NCBI GenBank assembly: GCA_003166865.1
Contig: PMUP01000033.1
Span: 8,049-56,227 of the forward strand
DNA: 48,179 nucleotides
Direction: 5' to 3'
Source of the DNA: Bryobacterales bacterium
Lineage (GTDB): Bacteria > Acidobacteriota > Terriglobia > Bryobacterales > Bryobacteraceae
Every line of letters begins with the position of its first letter. Within the stretch, counting starts at the first letter, position 1. Below the pieces are notes generated by a model. That model was not told the DNA's origin, did not search any database, and worked only from the letters and a program-made list of their open reading frames with translations. This document shows positions 32,788 to 40,877 of this stretch, one piece after another. A program made the translations under genes and the position numbers.

Positions 32788-34341
32788 GTGGCTGACGAGC
32801 GCAGCGCGTTGCTCGAACTGATCCGGCGGGGCCGGCGTCGCCAAGCCTCGCATCTCGCGATCCACGCCGCTTCTTTCGGCGCCGTGATTGCGCTAGCGGG
32901 CGCGATCGTGCTGCTTGTCGTCGGCGCTCAAATCCTCAATTGGTATTGGTTGGTGGTGCTCTTCGCCGCGGGCCTCGCTGCCGGCGCCTACCGTTTGCGC
33001 ACCAGTCTGCTGAAGCCCTATGAGATCGCCCAATCCATCGATCGGCGCCTCGCGTTGAAGGACGCGCTTTCCACCGCGTATTACTTTCGTGGGCGCGCGA
33101 ACCGAAGTGCCGCGCCGCGCGACTTTATCGACGGTCAGCGAAAGCACGCGGAGAACCTGGCGCGGTCGGCCGACATCGATCGCGGGATGCCGTTCAGCTT
33201 GCCGCGAACCGCGTACATCAATCTGGCTCTGGTGGCCGTCGCGTTCGGGATGTTCGGGCTGCGTTATGGAATCAAGCGTAGTCTCGACCTCGGTTCGCCG
33301 CTGGTTCACATCAACCTGGACGGCTTCTTCGGAAACTCCCCCAAGATTGCCGATGCGCGCGCTCGCGGAAAACATCCCGGCGAGAGTGACGGGCGCCGCG
33401 ATCCGGCTGCCGAGAATCCCTGGGACTCGAAAACCAGCGATTTTGATCCCGCCACTGATGCAGCACTCCAATCGGTGGAGGATCCCGACCCGAATAACGG
33501 AAACGCATCTCCCGATGGCTCCGCCAAAGCGAATGCCAAAAGTACCGAGCAGTTACCGCCGGGAACCAATCCGCTGGATTCCGGCGAAAAAGGCGACTCG
33601 TCGCCCTCCGACAATGCCAGCGCCAACGCCACGCCCGGAGCCGATTCCAAATCCGGGCAGCAGAACGGCTCCAAGGACGCCAAGGATTCCAGCCAATCTG
33701 GCAATTCCGCCGACAATTCCAGCTTGGCGGGCAAGCTGCGCGACGCGCTCTCCAATCTGCTCGCGAAGATGAAGCCGCAATCCAAGCAAGGGGGAGGCAA
33801 GCCCAACGACTCTTCGCAATCGGCCAGTTCGCAGACCTCGCAGCAAGGCGAAAAGCAAGAAGGCGACCCCAAGTCCGGCCAGGAGCAGGCCGACGCCAGC
33901 GCCAATTCGCAATCCGAGGGCGAACAGCAGCAAGGCGGAACCCAACAGGCTTCGCAGGGCAAGAGCGAGGGCCGCAGCAACAATCAGCCGAATTCGCCCG
34001 ACGGTAAGAGCGGCATCGGCAAACAGGACGGCGACAAAGCCGCTCGCGAAGCCGCCGAACTGGCCGCCATGGGAAAACTCAGCGAGATTATCGGCAAGCG
34101 GGCCGCCAACATCAGCGGCGAAGTGATGGTGGAGGTCTCATCCGGCAAGCAGCAGTTGAAAACGCAGTATTCCGATCGCAACGGCGCGCACTCCGAGGCC
34201 GGCGGCGAAATCAACCGCGACGAAGTGCCACTGGCCTATCAGCAATACGTGCAGCAGTATTTCGCGCAAATGCGCAAGCTGCCCGCGGCGAAGAGTAAGG
34301 CCGCGCCGGACGCGAAGCTCAAGACCACCAGCCTGCCGTGA
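32788..34341 (+). CDS. Three-helix membrane protein with long Ser/Gln/Asn/Gly-rich low-complexity region
   Basis: 517 residues; GTG start. Residues 22-72 form two helices (FGAVIALAGAIVLLVVGAQIL, YWLVVLFAAGLAAGAYRL), a third near 143-162 (YINLALVAVAFGMFGLRYGI). In between, LKPYEIAQSIDRRLALKDALSTAYYF is well ordered. From about 185 to 430 the chain is low-complexity and polar (Ser, Gln, Asn, Gly, Asp, Lys), probably disordered and extracytoplasmic or cytoplasmic. The end is ordered again (ELAAMGKLSEIIGKRAANISGEVMVEVSSG, VPLAYQQYVQQYFAQMRKLP). No family recognised; reminiscent of proteins next to BatA/MoxR clusters, but none is present here. Confidence 0.7.
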   Translation: MADERSALLELIRRGRRRQASHLAIHAASFGAVIALAGAIVLLVVGAQILNWYWLVVLFAAGLAAGAYRLRTSLLKPYEIAQSIDRRLALKDALSTAYYFRGRANRSAAPRDFIDGQRKHAENLARSADIDRGMPFSLPRTAYINLALVAVAFGMFGLRYGIKRSLDLGSPLVHINLDGFFGNSPKIADARARGKHPGESDGRRDPAAENPWDSKTSDFDPATDAALQSVEDPDPNNGNASPDGSAKANAKSTEQLPPGTNPLDSGEKGDSSPSDNASANATPGADSKSGQQNGSKDAKDSSQSGNSADNSSLAGKLRDALSNLLAKMKPQSKQGGGKPNDSSQSASSQTSQQGEKQEGDPKSGQEQADASANSQSEGEQQQGGTQQASQGKSEGRSNNQPNSPDGKSGIGKQDGDKAAREAAELAAMGKLSEIIGKRAANISGEVMVEVSSGKQQLKTQYSDRNGAHSEAGGEINRDEVPLAYQQYVQQYFAQMRKLPAAKSKAAPDAKLKTTSLP

Positions 34342-34437
34342 CAAAACCCGCTTGCTCACGCGCCACCCGTCCAGTGTTTTTCGAGTCGATGTTCTCCAGT
34401 GCACGACTTCCGGTCGTCTCCGGGTGTGCTGCTGGCG

Positions 34438-34465
34438 CGCGGCTCGGAATAACGACTGAGCCGCG
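34438..34465. repeat. REP-like palindrome fragment with hairpin, intergenic
   Basis: CGCGGCTC (34438-34445) pairs with GAGCCGCG (34458-34465) over a 12-base loop, followed by ACCGTAAGGGAG. Another part of the same element, CCGCTTGCTCACGCGCC, lies at 34348-34364. Compare 14010-14034, where the pieces are contiguous. It lies between two convergent genes, so it may also act as a bidirectional terminator. Confidence 0.5.
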
Positions 34466-34490
34466 ACCGTAAGGGAGTCGGTGCCCAGGT

Positions 34491-35516
34491 CTACTTTTTG
34501 TCCTTGGTTTGCGCGACGGTCTGCGCCAGATAATTCACCACCTGGGCTTCGTCGCGCGCCACTTCATAATACGCCGCGCGCAGTAGCTGATCCTTGCGAT
34601 TGATCAAGGTCTCGCGGATGTTCTGTTGCACCCTCGGATCGGTCAATTCCCGCTGCCCGGCCGGCTCCCGCGAAAAAATCTTGAATACGCGATAGCCTTC
34701 GGGCGTCTTCACCACCGGCGTTACCTGGCCCGGCGGCGCGATTTGAATCGCGGCGCGGAGCTCCGGATTGGCCTTCTCCAGCGCCGAGGCGGGCACGAAT
34801 CCCAGATCGCCCCCATTGGGCGCCGAGGTTGGATCCTCGGAAAAATTTTGGGCCAGCATCGAGAAATCCTCGCCTTGTTTGAGCCGCGCCTCCAGCATGT
34901 CCATCTTCTTGCGCGCCTGCTCTTCGTTCTGCGCCTTGTCGTTTTTCAGATTCCGGACGTTCGGATCCGGATTCGGCGTCACCAGAATCTGCGCCAGATG
35001 CACCTGCGGCTCGGGAAAATTGAAGCTGCTCTTGTTGGCATTGTAGAAATCGGTGACATCCTTGTCGGAGATCGAAATGTGCGACGTGATCTCCTTGTTC
35101 AACAGCTTGGTCATGCTGAGGTCGCGCTTGAGCTGCGCTTTCATATCGTCCGCGCTCATTTTGCGCGCCGCCAATTGTTTTTGAAACTCTTCCTGCGTGT
35201 AGGGCGCCTTGAGCTCGGCGAATCTCGATTCCACGTCCGCATCGGTCGCCATCAAGCCCAGCTTCTCGGCCCGCTGCAGCATGATCTCGTTGTCCACCAG
35301 GGTGCGCAGCACTTCCAACTTCTGAATCATCATCTGGTCGTCGCTCGGCCGCTCGGTGGACGACATGAACTGCGCTTGATACTGCTTGTCCAGGTCGGCA
35401 TAGGTGACCACACGCCCGTTCACGGTGGCCGCGACATTGTCTGGAACGGCGTGCCTGCATCCGCACAAGCACAAGGCGAGCACAACGCTCCAGAAAGCGG
35501 GGAAAAGACGAGACAT
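34491..35516 (-). CDS. PpiC/SurA-type peptidyl-prolyl isomerase lipoprotein
   Basis: Periplasmic folding factor. 341 residues. Lipoprotein signal ending LCGC (MSRLFPAFWSVVLALCLCGC). Residues 25-165 are a SurA_N-like chaperone module (VAATVNGRVVTYADLDKQY, TLVDNEIMLQRAEKLGL, SDKDVTDFYNANKS). A parvulin domain follows (VHLAQILVTPNPDPN, ARLKQGEDFSMLAQNFSEDPTSAPNGGDLGFVP, PGQVTPVVKTPEGYRVFKI), with the expected isomerase residues mostly conserved. Divergent from the metallophosphoesterase gene with a 45-base spacer. Confidence 0.88.
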   Translation of the reverse strand: MSRLFPAFWSVVLALCLCGCRHAVPDNVAATVNGRVVTYADLDKQYQAQFMSSTERPSDDQMMIQKLEVLRTLVDNEIMLQRAEKLGLMATDADVESRFAELKAPYTQEEFQKQLAARKMSADDMKAQLKRDLSMTKLLNKEITSHISISDKDVTDFYNANKSSFNFPEPQVHLAQILVTPNPDPNVRNLKNDKAQNEEQARKKMDMLEARLKQGEDFSMLAQNFSEDPTSAPNGGDLGFVPASALEKANPELRAAIQIAPPGQVTPVVKTPEGYRVFKIFSREPAGQRELTDPRVQQNIRETLINRKDQLLRAAYYEVARDEAQVVNYLAQTVAQTKDKK

Positions 35517-35561
35517 TCGGTAGATGATTCCATTCTACAGTCTCTTGTTACAATCGGGCGC

Positions 35562-36353
35562 ATGGGGTGGATGAGCATTCAGCGACGTTGCCTCCTCGCC
35601 GCGGCGCTGGCGGTGGCCGCTCTTACAGCTGCGGGTTCCCCCCAGAACAATTTCCGCTTCTCCATTTTGGGCGACCGCACCGGCGATGCCGAGCCGGGAG
35701 TTTACGAGCAAATTTGGAAAGATATCGACGGGCTGCATCCTAATTTCGTCATCAATGTCGGGGACACCATTCAGGGCGGCAACGACGCCACGGCCGCATC
35801 CGAGTGGAACGCTCTCCGCCCGCTCTGGGATGGCCATCGTTTTCCAATTTACTTTACGCCCGGCAATCACGACATCTGGTCGGCCGCGTCGCGGGTCATT
35901 TACGAACAACAAACCAAGCACCCGGCGTTTTATGGCTTCGATTACCAAAACGCGCACTTCACCGTGCTCGATAACAGCGAAACCGAAGACCTGAGCGACG
36001 AGCAGATGCAATTTCTCGCGCGCGATCTGGTCCAAAACCGCGATCGCGATCCCAAGTTCGTCTTCTTTCACAAACCCTTCTGGCTGGTCCCGGTGAAGTT
36101 TCAAAGCAGCCAGTTCCCCTTTCATCAATTGATCAGCAGGTACGGCGTGCGTTACGTGGTGAGCGGCCACGGCCACCAATTCGTACGAGCAGTGCAGGAT
36201 GGCATTGTCTATCTTGAAGCGCCCAGCTCCGGCGGCCAGCTCAAGGGCCAAGGCTTCGAGCAGGGCTGGTTCTTCGGGCACGTATTGGTCACGGTTAAGG
36301 GATCACACGTCGACATGAAGGTGAAGCCACTCGACCCGCCTTCCGGCCAATGA
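35562..36353 (+). CDS. Secreted calcineurin-like metallophosphoesterase
   Basis: 263 residues from ATG 35562 (ATG 35571 also possible); the frame is open far upstream but that is antisense to the PpiC gene. Signal peptide RRCLLAAALAVAALTAAGS. Metal motifs in order: ILGDRTGD, VINVGDTIQGG, FTPGNHD, FFHKPFW, VVSGHGHQF. These give the two-metal phosphoesterase site intact. It could hydrolyse phosphate mono- or diesters outside the cytoplasm; the substrate is unknown. Confidence 0.88.
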   Translation: MGWMSIQRRCLLAAALAVAALTAAGSPQNNFRFSILGDRTGDAEPGVYEQIWKDIDGLHPNFVINVGDTIQGGNDATAASEWNALRPLWDGHRFPIYFTPGNHDIWSAASRVIYEQQTKHPAFYGFDYQNAHFTVLDNSETEDLSDEQMQFLARDLVQNRDRDPKFVFFHKPFWLVPVKFQSSQFPFHQLISRYGVRYVVSGHGHQFVRAVQDGIVYLEAPSSGGQLKGQGFEQGWFFGHVLVTVKGSHVDMKVKPLDPPSGQ

Positions 36354-36407
36354 CGCGTTTTAATCTGCGGCTGGGAACTCGTGCGATCATGACACTCAGG
36401 AGGCCGT

Positions 36408-36872
36408 ATGGAAGCGATGATTGCAAGTCTGGTGGGCCGTTATGAAAGAGGCGTGCTCACGCGCCGGGGGTTGATTCAGGGTCTCGCGATGCTGGCCGCG
36501 GGCGGCGCGGCATCCACCGCTCAAGCCCAGGACGCCGCCCTTAAAGGGACGAAGATCGATCACATAAGCATTCAAGTCAGCGATCTGCCGCGTGCGGTTG
36601 CGTTTTATGAAAAGACCTTCGGACTGACCGTGTTGAGTGAGGACAAGCCCAACGAAATCGCGCGCCTCGGCGCGGGGAAGATTATCGTCTCACTTCATCA
36701 CAAGACTCCGACTGGTCTGGTGGATCACTTCGCGATCGGAGTCGAGAACTTCAACAAGGAATCCGTGACAGAGAAACTCAAGGAGCGCGGAATAACTCCG
36801 GAAGAAAACCTGGATGCGGGGTTTCATATCAAAGATCCGGAAGGAATGAACGTTCAGATTGTCCCAGCGTGA
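36408..36872 (+). CDS. Exported glyoxalase/VOC-fold protein
   Basis: 154 residues with AGGAGG before ATG 36408. The N-terminal TRRGLIQGLAMLAAGGAASTAQA looks like a twin-arginine (Tat) signal. The remainder is one VOC unit: KIDHISIQVSDLPRAVAFYEKTFGLTVLSED, VDHFAIGVENF, FHIKDPEGMNVQIVP. One unit means a homodimer would be needed for a full metal-binding site. Substrate unknown; export is inferred from the leader. Confidence 0.8.
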   Translation: MEAMIASLVGRYERGVLTRRGLIQGLAMLAAGGAASTAQAQDAALKGTKIDHISIQVSDLPRAVAFYEKTFGLTVLSEDKPNEIARLGAGKIIVSLHHKTPTGLVDHFAIGVENFNKESVTEKLKERGITPEENLDAGFHIKDPEGMNVQIVPA

Positions 36873-36929
36873 AGGAAACCGCCTAACACGGCGGGGCCTT
36901 GGTGCGCGAAACTAGGGGAGAGGTAGCCT

Positions 36930-37154
36930 ATGGAGGTCCATTTTTCACCGGATAAGGAAGCCCGCCTTCGGGACTTGGCCACTCGGATCGGCAAGGACGC
37001 CGCCCAGCTCGTCGAAGAAGCCGTTGACCGGATGCTCGAATATGACGCCCGTTTCATTGAAGCCGTCAAAGAAGGCCGCGCTGCGGCTCGCCGTGGCGAT
37101 TTGTTGGAACACGACGAAGTCGTTGAACGCGTCGAAAAGCTTTTGCGCTCTTAA
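36930..37154 (+). CDS. ParD-like antitoxin
   Basis: 74 residues with GGGGAGAGG before ATG 36930. Predicted ribbon-helix-helix or CopG-like fold: MEVHFSPDKEARLRDLATRIGKDAAQLVEEAVDRMLEYDARF, then a charged helical tail (VKEGRAAARRGDLLEHDEVVERVEKLL) of the kind that binds ParE/RelE toxins. Its stop overlaps the toxin start (TAATG). The toxin downstream is frame-shifted, so this may be an orphaned antitoxin. Confidence 0.8.
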   Translation: MEVHFSPDKEARLRDLATRIGKDAAQLVEEAVDRMLEYDARFIEAVKEGRAAARRGDLLEHDEVVERVEKLLRS

Positions 37155-37422
37155 TGCGGGTTCGGTGGACGACCACTGCTGCCGACGATCTGGCCAATAT
37201 CGTCGAGTACATTCGCAAAGACAATCCTGCCGCCGCCCGCCGCGTCATATTTTTGCCGGTATTGCTGCGCTGCGCGCATTTCCCAATCGAGGCCGGGTCG
37301 GTCTTGTTGAGAACACCCGAGAAATTGTCTTCTTTCCTTGGCCCTACATTGCTGTATATCAAATCATCGACGATCAAGCGGAAGTGATTCGCATTCGACA
37401 CGCCGCGCAGAACTGGCCGTGA
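37154..37422 (+). pseudogene. ParE/RelE-family toxin, disrupted by a frameshift
   Basis: The N-terminal part reads MRVRWTTTAADDLANIVEYIRKDNPAAARRV in the ATG 37154 frame, an excellent ParE start, but then departs from the family. From about 37247 another frame continues the family: AGIAALRAFPNRGRVG, TREIVFFPWPYIAVYQIIDDQAEVIRIRHAAQNWP, ending at the TGA at 37420-37422. The switch falls in a TTTTT run after GTCATA (about 37243-37252), with some residues missing. The two frames together make nearly all of a ParE protein. Most likely an inactivating indel; a sequencing error or programmed slippage cannot be excluded from one sequence. Confidence 0.8.
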
Positions 37423-37476
37423 GCATCCAGCGGACGCTGGCTAGTCCCTCCGGCATGCTGCAAAGCGGCTCGCGCC

Positions 37477-38004
37477 TTACGGCCGGCCTTCGCTCGACGG
37501 CGGCACCAGCCCCTTGATCCGCAGAAATGCCCCGATAATCCCATACATTTCGTTGTCGTGCGCGATGTTCCAATTCAGCAGCCCGAGCCGGCTCATGTCC
37601 CATCGGAACCACTTCACTGGAGCGATGCCGGCGGTGTCGGTCATGGATGCGTACACCGGATCGCAATAATCGAAGGATGCCTTGAGCGAGGCCACTAGAT
37701 CGGCCTTGGCGGTCTTGGGCGGCGCGAACTTTGCGCCGGCAGTGGTCTTCTCGCCTTTCACCACTTGGCACATCAGCAACTGCGCGTCGGCGGTGTGCGC
37801 GATCATCTCGCCAAACGTTCGCACTTGCGGAACGGTGCGGAAGGAGTAATCTTCCGCCGGCATTCGGTCCGCCGCTTTTAGCAGGCTGTCCTTTACCAGC
37901 GCATAGCTCTGCCGGGCATCGGCGCCAATCGGGTTGTCTTGTGCGTGCGACATTGCCGCGCCAACAAGCCCAAAAATGAGCATTAGACGATAATTTAAGT
38001 TCAT
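37477..38004 (-). CDS. Secreted DinB-family protein
   Basis: 175 residues from ATG 38004, with GGGGA upstream and MNLNYRLMLIFGLVGAAMSHAQ as signal peptide. The mature chain follows the DinB four-helix pattern: YALVKDSLLKAADRMPAEDYSFRTVPQVRTFGEMIAHTADAQLLM, and NIAHDNEMYGIIGAFLRIKGLVPPS. The metal histidines appear at the expected positions (IAHTADAQ, IAHDNEMYG). The start overlaps the stop of the upstream gene (ATGA), so the two are co-translated. Substrate unknown. Confidence 0.82.
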   Translation of the reverse strand: MNLNYRLMLIFGLVGAAMSHAQDNPIGADARQSYALVKDSLLKAADRMPAEDYSFRTVPQVRTFGEMIAHTADAQLLMCQVVKGEKTTAGAKFAPPKTAKADLVASLKASFDYCDPVYASMTDTAGIAPVKWFRWDMSRLGLLNWNIAHDNEMYGIIGAFLRIKGLVPPSSEGRP

Positions 38005-38762
38005 TTCCCCACCAGGTGTTGAAGATCTTTGTTGTTCTCGTTGCAGACGTACTCGAGCAAGTCCGTGTCGGGAAGAAGCTTGAGCGGAAACGTCACCGTC
38101 CACGGTTTGGTGTAGGCCTTCGGATCGTCGATGGTAATCAGAATGTCCATGTTTCCGAAATCCTTCCGCCGGAAGCGCTCGGTGACATGCAGTGCATCGG
38201 TGGCAGGGCGGCCATCGTTATCCAGCCAGCCCTGGTTGTTGAAGCCGGCGGTCTGGGCCACGAAATCGTCCCCTTCCCAATGCCCCACCGAGTAACCCAT
38301 CCATGTCGGATTGGGATCTTTTGGAAGCTCGCGCCCATCGGTGAAAATCTGGCGATACATATGGACAGCCTCGTACAGAATTACGACCATCTTGTCGCTG
38401 TTCACAATCTTGTAAGGGTAGGGCACTGCGTCGGCTCGCGGTACGCCGCCGGGAATGCAGTTTCCCGTAGGATCTTCTCTGCTCTCGGTGTCGCGCCGCT
38501 GCCTGAACAACGCGGCTGCCCAGGGCTGGAATGGAAGATCGCTGGACTTCAGCTCTGAAGTGATGTTGATGAACTGTCGCGTGGTAGGCTCCCACAGTCC
38601 CGCGATATCCGTCTTGCCGTCCGGTCTCTTGGGCGCCGGCGCCGATAGATTCGGCTTGCCGTCCGGCAGCCGCGGAATGTCCGGAGTTCGAATATTCAGC
38701 CACTGCGCTGAAGCGAGCCCGCAAGCGAGTATGGACGCACTGCATAGGATGGCCGAACGCAT
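38001..38762 (-). CDS. Secreted protein with GHWEGD domain, related to the C-terminal half of the protein at 3240-4397
   Basis: 253 residues. Signal peptide MRSAILCSASILACGLASAQ. The mature chain has GLWEPTTRQFINITSELKSSDLPFQPWAAALF, then MVVILYEAVHMYRQIFTDGRELP, WMGYSVGHWEGDDFVAQTAGFNNQGWLDNDGRPATDALHVTERFRRKDFG. The GHWEGD...TxGF...LHVTERF arrangement is shared with the fusion at 3240-4397, which adds an N-terminal DUF6152-like domain. Common in Acidobacteria; no enzymatic role is known to me. First gene of a two-gene operon with the DinB protein. Confidence 0.78.
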   Translation of the reverse strand: MRSAILCSASILACGLASAQWLNIRTPDIPRLPDGKPNLSAPAPKRPDGKTDIAGLWEPTTRQFINITSELKSSDLPFQPWAAALFRQRRDTESREDPTGNCIPGGVPRADAVPYPYKIVNSDKMVVILYEAVHMYRQIFTDGRELPKDPNPTWMGYSVGHWEGDDFVAQTAGFNNQGWLDNDGRPATDALHVTERFRRKDFGNMDILITIDDPKAYTKPWTVTFPLKLLPDTDLLEYVCNENNKDLQHLVGK

Positions 38763-38825
38763 CTGGGACCCGTATCAGTATACAGCGCTCTAATTGGACG
38801 TACGTCTTGGCCGATCTGGAGCTTA

Positions 38826-39664
38826 GTGAAGAAGCAGATTATGCACTGGTGTCCCGTCGCCTTGGGCGTCGTGTTCCTGTTCTCGCTGGCTTATCTGCAG
38901 CGCGAATCTAGCGCTGATTAAATCGATTAGGGCTTCACCATGCAGACGGTGGTGTACACACGGCCGCCATTTTACGCCGCGCTCCTTCGGCCGCTTGCCG
39001 CCTTGGCCTACCACGTGGCGTATGCCGCCTTTTCGATCGCGACGCTCGGAAGCATCTTGTGGTTCGTCATTGGGTTTTCAAAAGAGTGTCCCTCGCTGCC
39101 ATTCTTTGCCGCGATTAGCATTCCGCTGCTGACCGCCCTATGCAATGGACAAGATACACCGCTGTTGCTTGCGATCCTGGGCGGTTCAATATTGTTAACC
39201 CGGCGGAAAATGGAATTTCTGGCGGGACTCGTGCTCTCCCTATGCGCCATCAAGTTTCACTTGTTCCTGTTTCCCCCAATTCTTCTATTGGTCAAGAAGC
39301 GTTGGCGTATGGCGGAGCAGCCAGCGGCATCGCACTTCTTGCGGGATTGGGCGTGCTGGTAAACGGTGCCCATTCGACTTGGCAATACATTACGGTCTTG
39401 CGGGATTCTTGGATCAACCCCAGCGCGATCGGAATGCCGAATCTCCACGGCCTAGTGGCCGTTTTGCATGGCGATGCGCGAATGGAAATGCTGCTCGCGG
39501 GCCTTGTGTTACTGGCATTCCTGTGGATTACACAGCGCAGCGAAAACTACGAGTTTCTTCTGGCCGCAAGCCTGGTATGCGGTCTGCTCGTGAGTTTTCA
39601 TTCCGGCGTGGCCGATGACGTGGTCCTGTTTCCAGCGTTCGTAATGGGGGAGTATTTTGTTTAA
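38826..39664 (+). pseudogene. GT87-like (mannosyltransferase-type) membrane protein, broken by stops, deletion and frameshift (copy A)
   Basis: Starting near GTG 38826, the frame gives a membrane helix (HWCPVALGVVFLFSLAYLQ), then TAA and TAG stops before continuing in the same frame as VVYTRPPFYAALLRPLAAL, an expected loop/helix of GT87 proteins. It runs to LLLVKKRWR, where a frameshift near 39306 moves it to another frame (AYGGAASGIALLAGLGVL, STWQYITVLRDSWINPSAIGMPNLHGLVAVLHGD). Compared with copy B at 45743, about 50 residues after the first helix are missing. Several helices remain recognisable. Probably non-functional; the 3' fragment (to 39664) ends without a full tail. Confidence 0.75.
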
Positions 39665-39689
39665 TGGCGCGCGAGGGGCGACGCCGGGA

Positions 39690-40334
39690 CTACTTGCTAG
39701 CAGGGGTGCGGGGCGTGGGCGCTAATGCGGGCGCGGACGTCGCGCGTCCTTGATTCGTGGTCGCGACGTGCATTTTGGCGGCTTTGTAGTCGGTAACCAG
39801 CCGTTTCGCGATCTTGTCGGCGACGTCGGCGCTGGCGCCTAGAAACTTCCCCCCCAGGCTTTCGGCGGTCGCGGACCAAATCACATCCCCGTCCTTGGCC
39901 ACCAGCCGAACGGTGGCAATGGACTCGTGCTTGCGCTCTTCGGTGCGGCTGCTCTCGTTTTGGCCAAGCGACAGGCTCCCCGAGTGATTGCTGCTGCTGT
40001 TCGCGTAATTGCGCAGGCCCTCGCTGCTGCCGCTGCCGATCTGCGAGCGCGCGTTGAGACCATCCGACGATTGGAAAGTATCGGTGAAGACATCGTCGTC
40101 GCCCGCGCCCTTCAACACCGCGTCGGCCTTGTCTTCCTCCTCGGTAATGATGAACTGTTTGGAGTTGTGGAGACTGGTCATCAGCAGGTCGCGAATCTGG
40201 AGCGCCGCGTCGCCGCCTGTCAGCACCGCGATATAGATGCGGCGGACCTTGCTCAGTTGCTGGGCGGACTCGTCTTCCGGCGTCTGATCCGCGTACGGCG
40301 CGAAGAACAGGATGGCGCACAAAAACCAAGGCAT
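39690..40334 (-). CDS. Secreted hypothetical protein
   Basis: 214 residues. Short signal MPWFLCAILFFAPYA. Possible CsgG-like or surface-antigen-like alpha/beta core: RRIYIAVLTGGDAALQIRDLLMTSLHNSKQFIITEEEDKADAVLKG, then a Ser/Asn-rich insert (SSSNHSGSLSLGQNESSR), then IATVRLVAKDGDVIWSATAESLGGKFLGASADVADKIAKRLVTDY. The first and last segments have the shape of a DUF4136/curli-factor-like domain, but I do not assign it. It starts four bases after the upstream gene's stop, so they are co-transcribed. Confidence 0.7.
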   Translation of the reverse strand: MPWFLCAILFFAPYADQTPEDESAQQLSKVRRIYIAVLTGGDAALQIRDLLMTSLHNSKQFIITEEEDKADAVLKGAGDDDVFTDTFQSSDGLNARSQIGSGSSEGLRNYANSSSNHSGSLSLGQNESSRTEERKHESIATVRLVAKDGDVIWSATAESLGGKFLGASADVADKIAKRLVTDYKAAKMHVATTNQGRATSAPALAPTPRTPASK

Positions 40335-40337
40335 CGC

Positions 40338-40826
40338 TCAGCTCTTGCCGCTCCTGCGAGCGTCTTCGTCCTGGTATTCAACCTTGCGGCCGGTGCGCGC
40401 TTCCAGGCTGACCAACATCACTCGGATATCATCCTTGCCCACCTTGAAGATCATGGCTTGCTGGTGATCGTCGTCATCGGAGTAGCCCACGGTGAGAAAG
40501 TGCTGGCGCTTGGTGGCGAACAGGAACAGCGGCGAAATGAGTAGCGCGGCAATGTAGCGCCGATTCACCTTTTGCCCGTATTCCACCAGGTTGATTTTGT
40601 CGTATGGAACGCGCCAGCTGGCTTTTCCGGAATAGAAGACGAAGAACTGGGCGTCCACGGCTTGCACGTTTCCATGACAGCCGGGTGGAATTTGCGTGAT
40701 GGTGCCGCCGACGTATTCAGCGTGGCTCCCCAATTGCGCCGCGTGCAGCAGGGATGAGTCGCGAGCCGGGAGAACGGTGAATAGCGCGGCCAGTGCGCCG
40801 AGCGCGGCGAGATTCCTGGGTGTCAT
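40338..40826 (-). CDS. Secreted protein with YVGGT...PYDKI motif, paralogue of 10181-10762
   Basis: 162 residues. Leader MTPRNLAALGALAALFTVLPARDSS. AEYVGGTITQIP, SGKASWRVPYDKINLVEYGQKVNRRYIAALLISPLFLFATKRQHFLTVGYSDDDDHQQAMIFKVGKDDIRVML: a beta-rich module plus a short hydrophobic helix. Related to the protein at 10181-10762 (YVGGTVKSIP, YRLPYDQI). Its end lacks the Ala/Gln tail of that paralogue. Divergent from the sulfite-oxidase-like gene; first gene of a two-gene operon with the secreted protein at 39690-40334. Confidence 0.72.
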   Translation of the reverse strand: MTPRNLAALGALAALFTVLPARDSSLLHAAQLGSHAEYVGGTITQIPPGCHGNVQAVDAQFFVFYSGKASWRVPYDKINLVEYGQKVNRRYIAALLISPLFLFATKRQHFLTVGYSDDDDHQQAMIFKVGKDDIRVMLVSLEARTGRKVEYQDEDARRSGKS

Positions 40827-40877
40827 ACTAGGGTTAGTAGTCCGATTCCGCAGAAACTCTCACCGCCGTCGGCGCAT

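Noticed and set aside
39140-39664. A second intact gene within the GT87-like remnant
   Set aside because: Its N-terminal part (QWTRYTAVACDPGRF) is out of frame with the family, and only its latter part continues the membrane-protein homology, so it is the frame-shifted tail of the same broken gene.
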